Assembly: GCF_005048155.1 (NCBI RefSeq)
Contig: NZ_SUMB01000004.1
Location: 310,001-374,000 of the forward strand
Length of the DNA: 64,000 nt
From: Streptomyces piniterrae
GTDB lineage: Bacteria > Actinomycetota > Actinomycetes > Streptomycetales > Streptomycetaceae
Direction: 5' to 3'
The notes beneath the pieces were generated by a model. That model saw nothing but the letters and a program-made list of their open reading frames with translations. It ran no database searches and was not told the origin of the DNA. The translations under genes and the position numbers were made by a program. Of this stretch, positions 44,836-53,851 are shown one piece after another. Numbering within the stretch: position 1 is the first letter of the stretch; every line of letters begins with the position of its first letter.

Positions 44836-45194
44836 TCACGATGACGCGGACATCAGGGGAGCCACTCGCCCTTCCCCCAGCTGGGCTCGCAGGCCCGCGT
44901 CCATCCCGTCGTCCATCACGCCAGGGCCGGCCGTCGGCGCCAGACCGAGCACACCCACCTTCCTCAGGTGTTCATTCCGCTGAATTGCGTGCGCGGCCTC
45001 GCCGACCGACTCCAACGGATAGACCTTCGACGGCATCGGCGAAACCGTCCGCGCTGTATGAAGCGATTCGCCTGCCACTGCTCTTACCGATTCGCACCGG
45101 CCACGAACACCGATACACCGGACGTCTCGTGCCACACGTGCTCGAACACGATATGGGGATCTTCACCGATTTCCTGCCGGATGATCTGCCCCAG
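44836..45194 (-). pseudogene. ccr: Crotonyl-CoA carboxylase/reductase remnant
   Basis: Two pieces in different frames match the C-terminal part of crotonyl-CoA carboxylase/reductases. The first (45194 to ~45100) reads 'LGQIIRQEIGEDPHIVFEH' then 'SGVSVFVA' before a TAA at 45084. The second (45036 to ~44890) reads 'MPSKVYPLESVGEAAHAIQ' then 'HLRKVGVLGLAPTAGPGV', which corresponds to the family's 'SKVYPLxxxGEAA...N...GKVGVLCLAP'. About 30 residues between them and the whole N-terminal two-thirds are missing. It once could have supplied ethylmalonyl- or alkylmalonyl-CoA; it is not functional now. The sequence up to ~45270 is not clearly homologous. Confidence 0.78.
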
Positions 45195-45283
45195 TAGCTG
45201 GCCGGCCCGCGCAACGAAGTATTGAGCAATCCCGTTACGCGGCGCCGGACGAGGCGTCGACATCCGCAGGGCGGCGGACTCGG

Positions 45284-46312
45284 TCAGCGAGGCTGATGTC
45301 CGGCCACTCGTACCGGATCGCCGAACAGGGCGACCATCTGACGGTCGCCCTCGTAGGGGTCACGACCATGCGCCATCCGCAGGTTGTCGACCATCAACAG
45401 GTCGCCGTCCTGCCAGGGTTCGGTCAGGCCGGCGACCCCGTAGGCCTTGTTGATGGTGTCGACCACGTCGGTGGGGATGGTCTCGCCGTCTCCGTACAGC
45501 GTCCGGAAGGGCAGACCCTCGACTCCGTAGAGCTCCTCCAGATGCTCCCGGATGAGCGGATCGAGGGAAGACTCATGCAGAAACGCCGCCTGGTTGAACC
45601 AGACACGGCGGCCGGTTACGGGATGGCGCAGCACCGCGGCGCGGCGCTGGCGGGTTCGCAGGCCGCCGTCCTCCGTCCAGGTGCAGTCGACGGCGTTGCG
45701 GGCGCAGTAGTCCGAGACCAGTTCCCTGTCCTCGGTGCCGAAGGCCTCGGCCCAGGTGAATCCGAACTCCAGGTAGCTGCGGGCCAGTTCCCAGCCGTCG
45801 CGTTCGAAGCGCTCGACCAGTTCCTCCGGCAGGAGTTCCATCATGCGTTCCCCGTCGGCCACGGCGGCGGTACCGCCGCTCTCCGGCGCGACCAGGCACC
45901 CGAACAGGGCGATCGACGGCACCACTGCGGCGTAGCTCTGTTCGTGGTGCATGCAGAGTTGGTCTTCGGACGGCCAGTCCGAGGCGGAGTACACGTGGTC
46001 GGGGTGGGCCAGCCGGCTGGTGAAGCCTTCGCACTCGGCCATGCCGGCCACCCCCAGTGCCCGTGCCGCCGAGGCCAGATCGGCCGGCGAGGCCAGGCCC
46101 AGACCGCGGATCAGGATCGCACCGTGCCGGGCGACCAGGGCCCGGATCCCCTCCCCCGGCAGGTCCGCGATGGCCGGGGCACCGGGATCCGGCAGCCGGA
46201 GCACCGGTATCCGCCCCTCGCCGAGCGTCAAGTGCCATCCGTCCGGAACGGCCTCCACGGCCCCCATGGCCGCCATGTCGTCCACGGCCTCAGGATCGTT
46301 GACGGTTGTCAT
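45284..46312 (-). CDS. SyrP-like Fe(II)/2-oxoglutarate oxygenase (TauD superfamily)
   Basis: This 342-residue protein starts at ATG 46312 with AGGAGG six bases upstream. The iron ligands appear as His-x-Glu in 'QLCMHHEQSYAAVVPS' and the distal His in 'MVDNLRMAHGRDPYEGDRQM', with the following Arg for 2-oxoglutarate. The Glu, rather than Asp, facial triad and 'HHEQSY' recall SyrP, the syringomycin aspartate beta-hydroxylase, and AsnO-type enzymes. It lies 107 bp behind the stand-alone A-T NRPS, so it may hydroxylate the amino acid bound to that carrier, perhaps at the beta carbon. The substrate is inferred from position only. Confidence 0.9.
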   Translation of the reverse strand: MTTVNDPEAVDDMAAMGAVEAVPDGWHLTLGEGRIPVLRLPDPGAPAIADLPGEGIRALVARHGAILIRGLGLASPADLASAARALGVAGMAECEGFTSRLAHPDHVYSASDWPSEDQLCMHHEQSYAAVVPSIALFGCLVAPESGGTAAVADGERMMELLPEELVERFERDGWELARSYLEFGFTWAEAFGTEDRELVSDYCARNAVDCTWTEDGGLRTRQRRAAVLRHPVTGRRVWFNQAAFLHESSLDPLIREHLEELYGVEGLPFRTLYGDGETIPTDVVDTINKAYGVAGLTEPWQDGDLLMVDNLRMAHGRDPYEGDRQMVALFGDPVRVAGHQPR

Positions 46313-46418
46313 TCGCTGCCTCCTGTGGAGATCGGCCCGGCCGCAGCGTCGGCGCGGCCGGGCTCGGAACGCCGGGCTCAGAGCAGCAGGCTCAGCGCGC
46401 CGGCCCAGTACGTCGGGG

Positions 46419-49043
46419 TCAGGCCGCCTGGTGCGACTTGAGATCGAGCAGGTCCGCGGCCTCACTGAGGACCGGGGTCTTGGCCAGCTCCTGTGCGGTC
46501 ACCGCGCTGTCCAGGGCGATCACCACCCGCAGCAGGGCGATGGAGCTGCCGCCGGCGTCGAAGAAGTGCGTCGCACGGCCGATGCTCTCGACGGGAACCT
46601 TGAGCGCCTTGGCCCACAGTTCGGCGAGCCGGTGCTCGGTGGGCGTGCGCAGCGACTTCGACGAGGCGTCGGGTGACGCGACCGCATCCTCCGGACCGGT
46701 CTCCGCGCGCTGGGCGAGCAGCTTGCGGTCGATCTTGCCGTTGGGTGTCAGCGGCAGCGTCTCCAGGTGGTGGAACCGGCCGGGCAGCATGTATTCGGGA
46801 AGGGAGCGGGCAAGGGCCGCACGCAGTTCCTCGTCCGGGATCGGCTCCGCCGCCGCGTAGAAGCCGGCCAGCCGACGCGCGCCGTCCGCGCCCACGACCA
46901 CGACGGCGGCGTCGCGGACCCCGTCGACCCGCGCCAACTGGTTCTCCACCTCGCCGATCTCGATCCGGAAGCCCCGGATCTTGACCTGTGCGTCGCGGCG
47001 GCCGAGGAACTCCAGTCGGCCGTCGGGCAGCCAGCGGCCGAAGTCACCCGAGCGGTACAGCCGTCCGCCGGGACGGTCCGGGTCGGGCAGGTACGCGGCC
47101 CGGGTGCGCTCCGCGTCGTTGATATAGCCCCGGCCGACGCAGACCCCGGAGAAGACCAGCTCGCCGGGCGCGCCCAGCGGCACCGGCCTGAGCCGCTCGT
47201 CGACCACGGACACCCGCACATTGCGGACCGGGCGGCCGAGCGGCACCGAGGCTCCGGCCGGGGCGCGACGCAGCACCTCGTGATTGGTGTCGTCCGAGGT
47301 CTCGGTCAGACCGTAGGCGTTGACCAACATGATGTCGGGAAGGGTGGCGAACCACCGTTCCGTGAGCTCCTTCTTGAGCGCCTCGCCGGTCACCGAGACG
47401 CAGCGCAGCCGGGGCAGCGGCCGCGGATGGCGGCGCAGATGGTCGAGGACCACCTCGAGGTAGGAGGGGACGAGTTGGGTCACCTCCACCTCTCTCTCGG
47501 CGATCAGTGTCACGAAGCGCGCGACGTCTAGGACGTCCCGCTGGCCGACGATGAGGGTGCGGCCCCCCACGGCCAGGCTCGCGACGAGTTGCCACAGCGA
47601 GATGTCGAAGCACTGCGGTGCGGTCTGTGCCACCACGGTTCCGGTCTCGACGCCGAGGTCCTCGATCTTGGCGAGAAGGTGGTTGAGGAAGCCCTCGTGT
47701 TCGCACATCGCGCCCTTGGGCTGCCCCGTCGAACCGGAGGTGAAGTAGATGTAGGCGAGCTGGTCCGCGGCCACCGGCAGACCGAGATTCTCGTCGAAAG
47801 CCGACTCGGGATCCGCGTCGGAATCCGCCTCGGAATTCGCGCTGCCGTCCCCGGAGTCCACGTCGGCGAGGAGATCGGCGAGGACGTCCACCCGGATCAC
47901 CTCGCCGGGCTGGGCCAGCGCGGTGTCCAGGCCCGCGCTCACCCCGCGCTGGGTCAGCACCTGGCGGCAGTCGCTGCGGGTCAGCATGGCGGAGATCCGG
48001 TCGGCCGGGAACTGCGGCTCGACGGGGAGGTAGACACCGCCGGCCTTGAACACCGCGAGCACCGCCGTCAGCCATTCCAGGTCGCGTTCGGTCACGACCG
48101 CCACCACGTCCTCGTCGCGCAGGCCGCGCAGGCGAAGCGCACGGGCGACCCGGTTGGCGCGGCGGTTGAGTTCCCGGTAGGTCAGGTGCCGGTCCTCGAA
48201 GACTGCGGCCACGTCGTCCGGGCGCAACCGCGCCTGCTCCTCGAAGAGTTGGTGGAAGCGCCGGTCGGGCAACTCGTGACGGGGGCCGGCCAGGCCTTCC
48301 AGCTGATACGTCGCCTCGGCCGCGGTGACCGGGTTCCACTGGTCCTGTGCCGTCTCCGGGCGTGTGCCGAGCTCTTCCAGGGCCGACAGCAGATAGCCGG
48401 CGATCCGTCCGGCCGCATCGGCGTCAAGGGCCTGGATGCGGTAGTTGAGGGCCAGTTCGAGCCGGTCGTGGCGCTGTGCCAGGCCGACGGCGAGGACGGT
48501 GTCGGGGGCGAGGTCCGCCGCGTCCGGCAGGCGGCCGGCCACCACGACGGTGTCGAACAGGGGCTCTGTGCGGCCGAGTTCGGTCCGTATCAGATCCAGC
48601 GGCATGCTCTGGTGCCGCTCGGTGGCGGTCTGTGCGACGGCGGCCGCGCCGAGCAGTTCCTGCCAGGAGCCCTCGCCTACGTCCACGGGGCAGGGCAGCG
48701 GTTCCGTGCCCGTTCCGGGTTCGCCGTGCGGCAGGTACCCGGTGACCACCGCCGGTTCTCCGGTGACCGCGGCGAGCACCCGGGCGCAGGCGGCGATCAG
48801 AAGCGTCTCCAACGGGACGGCGGCCCGCCCGGCGAGCGCCAGCAACGCGGCGGATTTGCCGGCGGGCAGCACGGTCCGGCGTTCCGCGATCCGGTCCTCC
48901 GGCGGCGGTCCGTCGGTGCACCAGCTCGGTACGGGGGTGAAGCGGCTGCCGTTCAGGACGCCCCGCCAGTACGTCAGGGCCTCCCCCTCGGACGCCGTCG
49001 GCCGCTCTGGTCGGTCTCCGGATCCGCTCTGCCTAGCCGTCAC
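46419..49043 (-). CDS. Stand-alone NRPS: partial C domain, adenylation, carrier
   Basis: The GTG at 49043 has AAGGAGG about ten bases upstream and gives 874 residues. Residues ~1-230 match only the C-terminal half of a condensation domain ('GSWQELLGAAAVAQTATERH', 'LGRTEPLFDTVVV') and lack HHxxxDG. The A domain (~265-760) has 'YIYFTSGSTGQPKGAMCEHE', 'GRLYRSGDFGRWLPDGR' and 'PNGKIDRK'. The carrier (~830) has 'FFDAGGSSIALLRV'. My pocket reading is DIWQSTADD-K, close to Dab/Dap-type codes, so a diamino acid such as Dap is likely. An acidic insertion ('DSGDGSANSEADSDADPE') lies before the P-loop. With no full C or TE domain it must donate its aminoacyl group in trans, most plausibly to T3 of the main NRPS, whose own A domain is broken. 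Confidence 0.93.
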   Translation of the reverse strand: MTARQSGSGDRPERPTASEGEALTYWRGVLNGSRFTPVPSWCTDGPPPEDRIAERRTVLPAGKSAALLALAGRAAVPLETLLIAACARVLAAVTGEPAVVTGYLPHGEPGTGTEPLPCPVDVGEGSWQELLGAAAVAQTATERHQSMPLDLIRTELGRTEPLFDTVVVAGRLPDAADLAPDTVLAVGLAQRHDRLELALNYRIQALDADAAGRIAGYLLSALEELGTRPETAQDQWNPVTAAEATYQLEGLAGPRHELPDRRFHQLFEEQARLRPDDVAAVFEDRHLTYRELNRRANRVARALRLRGLRDEDVVAVVTERDLEWLTAVLAVFKAGGVYLPVEPQFPADRISAMLTRSDCRQVLTQRGVSAGLDTALAQPGEVIRVDVLADLLADVDSGDGSANSEADSDADPESAFDENLGLPVAADQLAYIYFTSGSTGQPKGAMCEHEGFLNHLLAKIEDLGVETGTVVAQTAPQCFDISLWQLVASLAVGGRTLIVGQRDVLDVARFVTLIAEREVEVTQLVPSYLEVVLDHLRRHPRPLPRLRCVSVTGEALKKELTERWFATLPDIMLVNAYGLTETSDDTNHEVLRRAPAGASVPLGRPVRNVRVSVVDERLRPVPLGAPGELVFSGVCVGRGYINDAERTRAAYLPDPDRPGGRLYRSGDFGRWLPDGRLEFLGRRDAQVKIRGFRIEIGEVENQLARVDGVRDAAVVVVGADGARRLAGFYAAAEPIPDEELRAALARSLPEYMLPGRFHHLETLPLTPNGKIDRKLLAQRAETGPEDAVASPDASSKSLRTPTEHRLAELWAKALKVPVESIGRATHFFDAGGSSIALLRVVIALDSAVTAQELAKTPVLSEAADLLDLKSHQAA

Positions 49044-49299
49044 GGGCCTTGCCCTCCTTGATGGATATCCGGCGAGGCCGGACGTGAATGGAAATCCGGC
49101 AGAGCCGGAGGTGCGCCGAGGAAATCGACCCGGTGGTCTTCGGCCCGGTGGCATGGGAATCACAGGGGGCAACGAGACGGCGGGTATCAGAACGCCTGGT
49201 GTATTCGATGAACCACGAAGATGACCAGGACGATGGTCCACGAAGATGAACCAGGCCTATGGAGCAGGCCGATGGACCAGGAAGACGAACGAAGAAGCG

Positions 49300-50112
49300 T
49301 CAGGAAGCCTGGCTCGAATAGGCCTGGCCCGAATAGAGCGGGGTGCGCCTCGGCCGGCCGAACACCACGTCCTGCTTCAGGATCGCCTGGTATGTGAGGT
49401 GCAGGGCGGGGCCGGGCTCCAGAGCCAGATCACTGGCGAGCCGTCGGCGCGCACCGTGGAAGACCTCCAGCGCCTCCGCCTGCCGGCCGTCGCGGTAGAG
49501 CGCCAGCATCAGCAGTTCGCTCAGCCGCTCCCGCTCGGAGTGCTCGGTGGCCAACTGGCGCAGTTCGGCCATCGAGACGCGTTCCACGTCGACGGCGAGC
49601 TTGGCCGCGGTCAGGTCCTCGAATGCGGTGATCCGGCGTTCCTCCAGGTGAACCGCGTGAATCCGGCAGCGGGTGCTCTCCTGGGCGTCCATCAGGGCGG
49701 GCCCGCGCCACAGGGCGAGTGCCTGTTCCAGCTTCGCGATGGCCTCGGCCGGGTTGCGCTGGACGAGATTGCCGCCGGCCTCGGCGAGGGCGAGGAACCG
49801 GTGTGCGTCCACCGTCTCGGCCGGTGCGTCCAGAAGGTATCCGTTGCTGCCGGTGCGGACGATCTCGTCGCCCTTTCGCCCCGTCACCGACTGCAAGAGC
49901 CTGCGCAGCCGGCTGACGATGGCCTGCAGGGCGTTACGGGAATTGGTCATTACCTGGTCCGCCCAGAGCTCGTCCATGAGTTGGTCGAACGGGACGGGAG
50001 CCTGGGGAGACATGGCGAGAAGTGTCAGTACGGTGCTGGCTCTCTTCGACGCCACGGCGGACTGTCGGTCTCCGCTGGACAGAGAGAGTGCACCAAGGAC
50101 ATTGATTTCCAC
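49300..50112 (-). CDS. SARP-family pathway activator
   Basis: This 270-residue protein has an N-terminal OmpR-type winged helix ('MEINVLGALSLSSGDRQSAVASKRASTVLTLLAM', 'LMDELWADQVMTNSRNALQAIVSRLRRLL') and the bacterial transcriptional activation domain (~95-250, 'LFxAL'-type helices, 'ESTRCRIHAVHLEERRITAFEDL'), as in ActII-ORF4, DnrI and RedD. SARPs bind direct heptamer repeats with an 11-bp period overlapping the -35 region. Four such sites with a shared CTGTCAG consensus lie before the thioesterase, NRPS, ACP-KS and sbnB genes, making this the likely master activator. It is 256 bp upstream of the stand-alone NRPS, in the same direction; that gap contains short degenerate repeats of GATGGACCAGGAAGA type. 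Confidence 0.94.
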   Translation of the reverse strand: MEINVLGALSLSSGDRQSAVASKRASTVLTLLAMSPQAPVPFDQLMDELWADQVMTNSRNALQAIVSRLRRLLQSVTGRKGDEIVRTGSNGYLLDAPAETVDAHRFLALAEAGGNLVQRNPAEAIAKLEQALALWRGPALMDAQESTRCRIHAVHLEERRITAFEDLTAAKLAVDVERVSMAELRQLATEHSERERLSELLMLALYRDGRQAEALEVFHGARRRLASDLALEPGPALHLTYQAILKQDVVFGRPRRTPLYSGQAYSSQAS

Positions 50113-50292
50113 AGCGATTAACCCCCGTTATCGGCAGCTGGCCAAACCAATGTTGACCAAATTCATTCGTTCGGGGAAATATCACTTGATCGGCTGCCGC
50201 ACCCGCGGATGGTATGGCTCGGCGGGAATGGGGTGGTATGGCTCGGTGGGGGTGGCGCCTGCCCCAGGGACACCCCGGGCGCCGAGCCGGCG
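50113..50292. other. SARP upstream region
   Basis: The region before the SARP start holds its promoter and two tandem copies of a GGTATGGCTCGG unit (50211-50250). No gene is supported. None of the CTGTCAG-type repeats is present, so autoregulation by the same site is not suggested. Confidence 0.4.
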
Positions 50293-50409
50293 GGGGATCC
50301 GGCCCGGCGCCCGGGGGCGGGACGCATAACCGGCAGGGGTCCGGCCGGCGTCCGTCGGCGGGACGCCGAACCGGCGGGGGTCCGGTCCGGCGTCCGTCTG
50401 GGGCACCCG
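50293..50409. repeat. Tandem repeat of about 41 bp, nearly three copies
   Basis: Three units each begin GGGG(A)TCCGGYCCGGCG and continue with GGGACGC...AACCGGC; they start at about 50293, 50336 and 50377, and the last is partial. The array lies between the SARP promoter and the end of the MMPL exporter gene and contains no ORF. Its pairing potential is high and it may help end the MMPL transcript. Confidence 0.7.
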
Positions 50410-50413
50410 TTGG

Positions 50414-52642
50414 CTAGCGGTGCATATGAGCCGTCGGGAGGGGAGCCGGCGCGCTGCCGGCCGGTGCGGTCGCGGCGTTCTCCTGCGCCCGCCGCATCTT
50501 GCGGGAGGGCCACCAACTGGCGTTGCCGAGCAGGATCATGGCCGACGGAAGGATCATTACCCGGATGATGAAGGCGTCCAGCAGGACCGCCACCGCGAGG
50601 CTGAATCCGATCTGCTTCATCTCGGCCAGGTGCAGGAACATGAAGCTCGCGAAGACCGTCACCATCACGACCGCCGCGCTGGTGACCACCTTGGCGGACT
50701 TGGCGATCCCGTCGATCACCGCCTGCCGGGTGGGCACTCCGTTCATCGCCGCCTCCTGGATCCGGCTGACGACGAAGACCTGGTAGTCCATCGACAGTCC
50801 GAAGAGGATCACGAAGAGGAACAGCGGTACGCGGGAGCCGATCCCACTGGTGGCGCTCTCCTCGAAGCCGAACAGTGTCGACCCGAGACCCCACTGGAAG
50901 AAGACGACCACCAGGCCGAACGAGGCCGCGACGGACAGCAGGTTGAGCAGCACACCGAGCAGGGAGATGATCACCGAGCGGAAGACCAGCACCATCATGA
51001 TGAAGGTCAGCAGCAGCAGGAATCCGATGACCACGGGCAACTTGTCGTTCTGGTGGGCCAGATAGTCGACGTCCTGAGCGACGGGTCCGGTGACCCCGTA
51101 CTCGACGCCGTCCATTTTCCCGAGCGTGGCCGGGAGATAGTCGTCTCGCAGGTGCTTGAGTGAGTCCGCGGCCTCCGAGGAGTTCAGCTTGTGGGGCACG
51201 GACAGGGTCATCATGTTGATCCGGCCGTCGTCCGTGGTCTCCAGCTTGGGCTGCTTCTTGGAGAACAACGGGTCGGCCTTGGCCCGGTCGGCCAGCGCCT
51301 CCAGCGCCGTGTGCACCTGCTCCTTCTGTCCGGCGTCGCTGCGTACCGCGAGCCAGTGCTCGGCCAGCAGGTCGGGGAAGGCCTCGTTGAGCCGGTCGTA
51401 GGCCTTCATCTCCGGGATCGACCGGGAGTGGGTGGCCGTGCTCAGCACCCGCAGGTGCATGCCCAGGACGGGGGCCGCGAGGCCGAGCATGAGGAGCACC
51501 GAGACCACGAGGGTGGCGACCGGGTGGTTCTTGGCGGGCCGCAGCAGCGCGGTCCACATCCGGCCGGTCTGCTCCGGCTTGCGTCGGTCGCGCTTGCCGC
51601 GCTCCGCGGCGCGGGCGGCCTTGCGGTCCGCGCGCCGGCCGATCTTGACCAGCAGGGCGGGCAGTACGGTCACCGAGCTGAGGACGGCGACGGCGACGAC
51701 CACGATGGTGCCGATGGCGAGCGAGGCGAAGATGACGTCGGCGGCGAGGAAGAGGGTCGCGGTGGAGAGGATCACGGCGAGGCCGGAGACCACGATCGCC
51801 CGGCCCGAGGTGGCGGCGGCGATGCCCACCAGGGCTTCGGGGCTGAGCCGTCCGCCGGAGCGGGCCCGTTCCTCCCGCTCCCGCTTGAGGTAGAAGAGGG
51901 TGTAGTCGACGCCGACCGCCATGCCGATCAGCAGGATGACGTTGTTGCCGACGCCCGCGTCGGGCAGCAGGTGCGAGACCAGCTGGGAGAGGCCGATGGA
52001 GGCGCCGATCGAGGAGACCGCGAGCAGCAGCGGCACACCGACCATGACGATCGATCCGAACACGACCGCCAGGGTGATGAGGGTGATCGGGAAGGTGATG
52101 GTTTCCGTGGTCGCGAGGTCGTCGGCGCGCTGGTTGTCCAGTCCCACCTCGACCGAGGCGTCACCGCTCTCCTCGACGCGCAGGTCCGGGTTCTTCTTCT
52201 GAACCTCGGCGGTCTGCGCCAGCAGCGGATCGATGTGCTTCTGGGCCTCCAGCCGAGGACCCTTCAAGGTCACCTCGACCATGAGCATCCGGCCGTTCTC
52301 CGAGCGCACCGGTTCGGCGACGTGGAGGACCGCGGGTAACTTCTTCATCCGGGCGGAGACGTCCTGCGCGGCGCCCTTGGCCTCCGCGCCGAGCGGGGCG
52401 TCGGACTTGTTGGTGATCATGATGCGCTCGGCGGACTTGTGCTGGAGGTTCCCCTCCGTGGCGATGGCCTCGGCGCGGCCGGCCTCGCCCACCCAGTAGT
52501 CCTTGTCGCCCGCGCTGTTCGTACCGACCATGCCCCCGAGGGCGAGACACAGAGCGACAAATACGAACCATCCGACGATGGCCCGCCCTGGGTGCAGGGC
52601 ACTCCAGCTCGCCACCTTCACGGTCAGTGGCTGTCTCTTCAC
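50414..52642 (-). CDS. MMPL/RND-type exporter
   Basis: The GTG at 52642 with AAGGAG eight bases upstream gives 742 residues; a GTG at 52669 in the same frame has no usable spacing. The protein has the MMPL layout: N-terminal helix ('GRAIVGWFVFVALCLALGGM'), a soluble domain, five or six helices with 'VGVDYTLFYLKREREE', a Lys/Arg-rich cytoplasmic link ('GRRADRKAARAAERGKRDRR'), a second soluble domain and six helices with 'FGLSMDYQVFVVSRIQEA'. The two Asp-Tyr motifs are those used for proton coupling. MMPL exporters move lipids and lipopeptides; this is the best candidate for export of the cluster product. Confidence 0.95.
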   Translation of the reverse strand: MKRQPLTVKVASWSALHPGRAIVGWFVFVALCLALGGMVGTNSAGDKDYWVGEAGRAEAIATEGNLQHKSAERIMITNKSDAPLGAEAKGAAQDVSARMKKLPAVLHVAEPVRSENGRMLMVEVTLKGPRLEAQKHIDPLLAQTAEVQKKNPDLRVEESGDASVEVGLDNQRADDLATTETITFPITLITLAVVFGSIVMVGVPLLLAVSSIGASIGLSQLVSHLLPDAGVGNNVILLIGMAVGVDYTLFYLKREREERARSGGRLSPEALVGIAAATSGRAIVVSGLAVILSTATLFLAADVIFASLAIGTIVVVAVAVLSSVTVLPALLVKIGRRADRKAARAAERGKRDRRKPEQTGRMWTALLRPAKNHPVATLVVSVLLMLGLAAPVLGMHLRVLSTATHSRSIPEMKAYDRLNEAFPDLLAEHWLAVRSDAGQKEQVHTALEALADRAKADPLFSKKQPKLETTDDGRINMMTLSVPHKLNSSEAADSLKHLRDDYLPATLGKMDGVEYGVTGPVAQDVDYLAHQNDKLPVVIGFLLLLTFIMMVLVFRSVIISLLGVLLNLLSVAASFGLVVVFFQWGLGSTLFGFEESATSGIGSRVPLFLFVILFGLSMDYQVFVVSRIQEAAMNGVPTRQAVIDGIAKSAKVVTSAAVVMVTVFASFMFLHLAEMKQIGFSLAVAVLLDAFIIRVMILPSAMILLGNASWWPSRKMRRAQENAATAPAGSAPAPLPTAHMHR

Positions 52643-52785
52643 TGAACCCAGCTCCTTAGCCGTAGTCACTCCTACCCAACGGGTGTAAGTCGAAAATTAC
52701 ATATGGAGCAGTGGGCCGTCAAGCCTGAATCGGAGACGGCGGCCGGCGACGGCCATGGGCCGGACATGCGCCGGAGATGAAGCAA

Positions 52786-52816
52786 CCCCCGTCACCTGCA
52801 AGGCAGTTGACGGGGG
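52786..52816. terminator. Hairpin terminator behind the Dap-synthesis genes
   Basis: CCCCCGTCA and TGACGGGGG form a 9-bp stem; after one mismatch the stem continues with CTGC/GCAG around a three-base loop. It lies 43 bases after the sbnA-like stop (52859, leftward) and before the MMPL gene, so it separates the two leftward transcripts. Confidence 0.75.
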
Positions 52817-52858
52817 CCGCGGAAGACCCGTGCGGGACTGTGGCCTGAGGGCGGGTCG

Positions 52859-53836
52859 TCAGTGCGCCCAGACCGGACCGGCCTCCAGCGCCTGAGATCC
52901 GTAGATGTCGCTCACCCAGTTGCTCTGGTAGAGCGAATCGAGATAGCGCTCACCGAGGTCCGGCGAGATCGCCACCGCCGTGCAGGACTTGCCGTCCCGA
53001 TGCTCGGCCAGCCAGCCGAGCGCACCCGATATGACCGTCCCGGTGGATCCGCCGAAGAGGAAGCCGGCCGCGGCCAGTTGATGGGCGACGCGGATCGTGG
53101 CGGTCTCCGGCACATGCACCACATCGTCCACGAACGACACATCCAGCAGCGGCGGCCGCACCCCGGACCCCAGGCCCGGAATCATCCGCGGCGACGGCGG
53201 CCCGCCGAACGTGACGGAGCCGACGGAGTCCACCGCGACCACGGTCACCGGACGGCCCGAGTCCTTGAAGTACCGGGCACAGCCCATCAGTGTCCCCGTG
53301 GTGCCCGCGCCGACGAACAACACATCGAGATCCGGGAAACGCTCGGCGATGGCCGGCGCCGTGCTCCGGTAATGCGCCTGCCAGTTGCACGGATTGGCGT
53401 ACTGGTTGAGCCACAGATGACGGCTGTCGGACGCGCACAACTGCCGTACGTAGTCGAGCCTGGCGCCGAGGAACCCGGTCTCGGGGTCGGGCTCGGTGAT
53501 GGTGTGCACCTGAGCGCCCATCGCTTCCATCAACCGTCTGGTGTTCAGGTTGCAGCGGGTGTCCGTGACGCACACGAACGTGTAGCCCCGGCTCGCCGCG
53601 ATCATGCTCAGGGCGACACCGAGGTTCCCCGACGAGGACTCGACAATGATCGAGTCCCGCGTGAGTCTCCCCTGGCGTTCGGCGTCGGCGATCATCTCCG
53701 ACGCAGCCTTCAGCTTGATCGACCCGGCGAAGTTGAAGCCTTCGCACTTCAGATACAACGGAGCATCAAGGACGGACCGCAGGTCCACATAGAGATCTTC
53801 CATGTGGAAGTCCTCCGGTACGGAGATCACCGGCAC
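52859..53836 (-). CDS. sbnA: SbnA-like synthase for 2,3-diaminopropionate precursor
   Basis: This 325-residue PLP enzyme of the cysteine-synthase fold has the Schiff-base Lys in 'LKCEGFNFAGSIKLKAASEM' (~30-47), the substrate loop 'VESSSGNLGVALSM', and the phosphate cradle 'FVGAGTTGTLMGCARYF'. SbnA joins O-phospho-L-serine and L-glutamate to N-(1-amino-1-carboxyl-2-ethyl)-glutamate, which SbnB oxidises to L-Dap. The GTG at 53836 has a GAGGGGG site upstream and lies 15 bp behind sbnB. The pair is diagnostic of Dap supply in siderophore and peptide-antibiotic pathways. Confidence 0.93.
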   Translation of the reverse strand: MPVISVPEDFHMEDLYVDLRSVLDAPLYLKCEGFNFAGSIKLKAASEMIADAERQGRLTRDSIIVESSSGNLGVALSMIAASRGYTFVCVTDTRCNLNTRRLMEAMGAQVHTITEPDPETGFLGARLDYVRQLCASDSRHLWLNQYANPCNWQAHYRSTAPAIAERFPDLDVLFVGAGTTGTLMGCARYFKDSGRPVTVVAVDSVGSVTFGGPPSPRMIPGLGSGVRPPLLDVSFVDDVVHVPETATIRVAHQLAAAGFLFGGSTGTVISGALGWLAEHRDGKSCTAVAISPDLGERYLDSLYQSNWVSDIYGSQALEAGPVWAH

Positions 53837-53851
53837 TTCGGCCCCCTCGCC

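Noticed and set aside
44017..44983. Open frames upstream of lysR on both strands
   Set aside because: They mutually overlap, lack starts and motifs, and lie in an eroded, partly AT-rich stretch next to a pseudogene.
48950..49241. Longer N-terminus of the stand-alone NRPS up to 49241
   Set aside because: The extension is Pro/Arg/Gly-rich and lacks a ribosome site; GTG 49043 has AAGGAGG.
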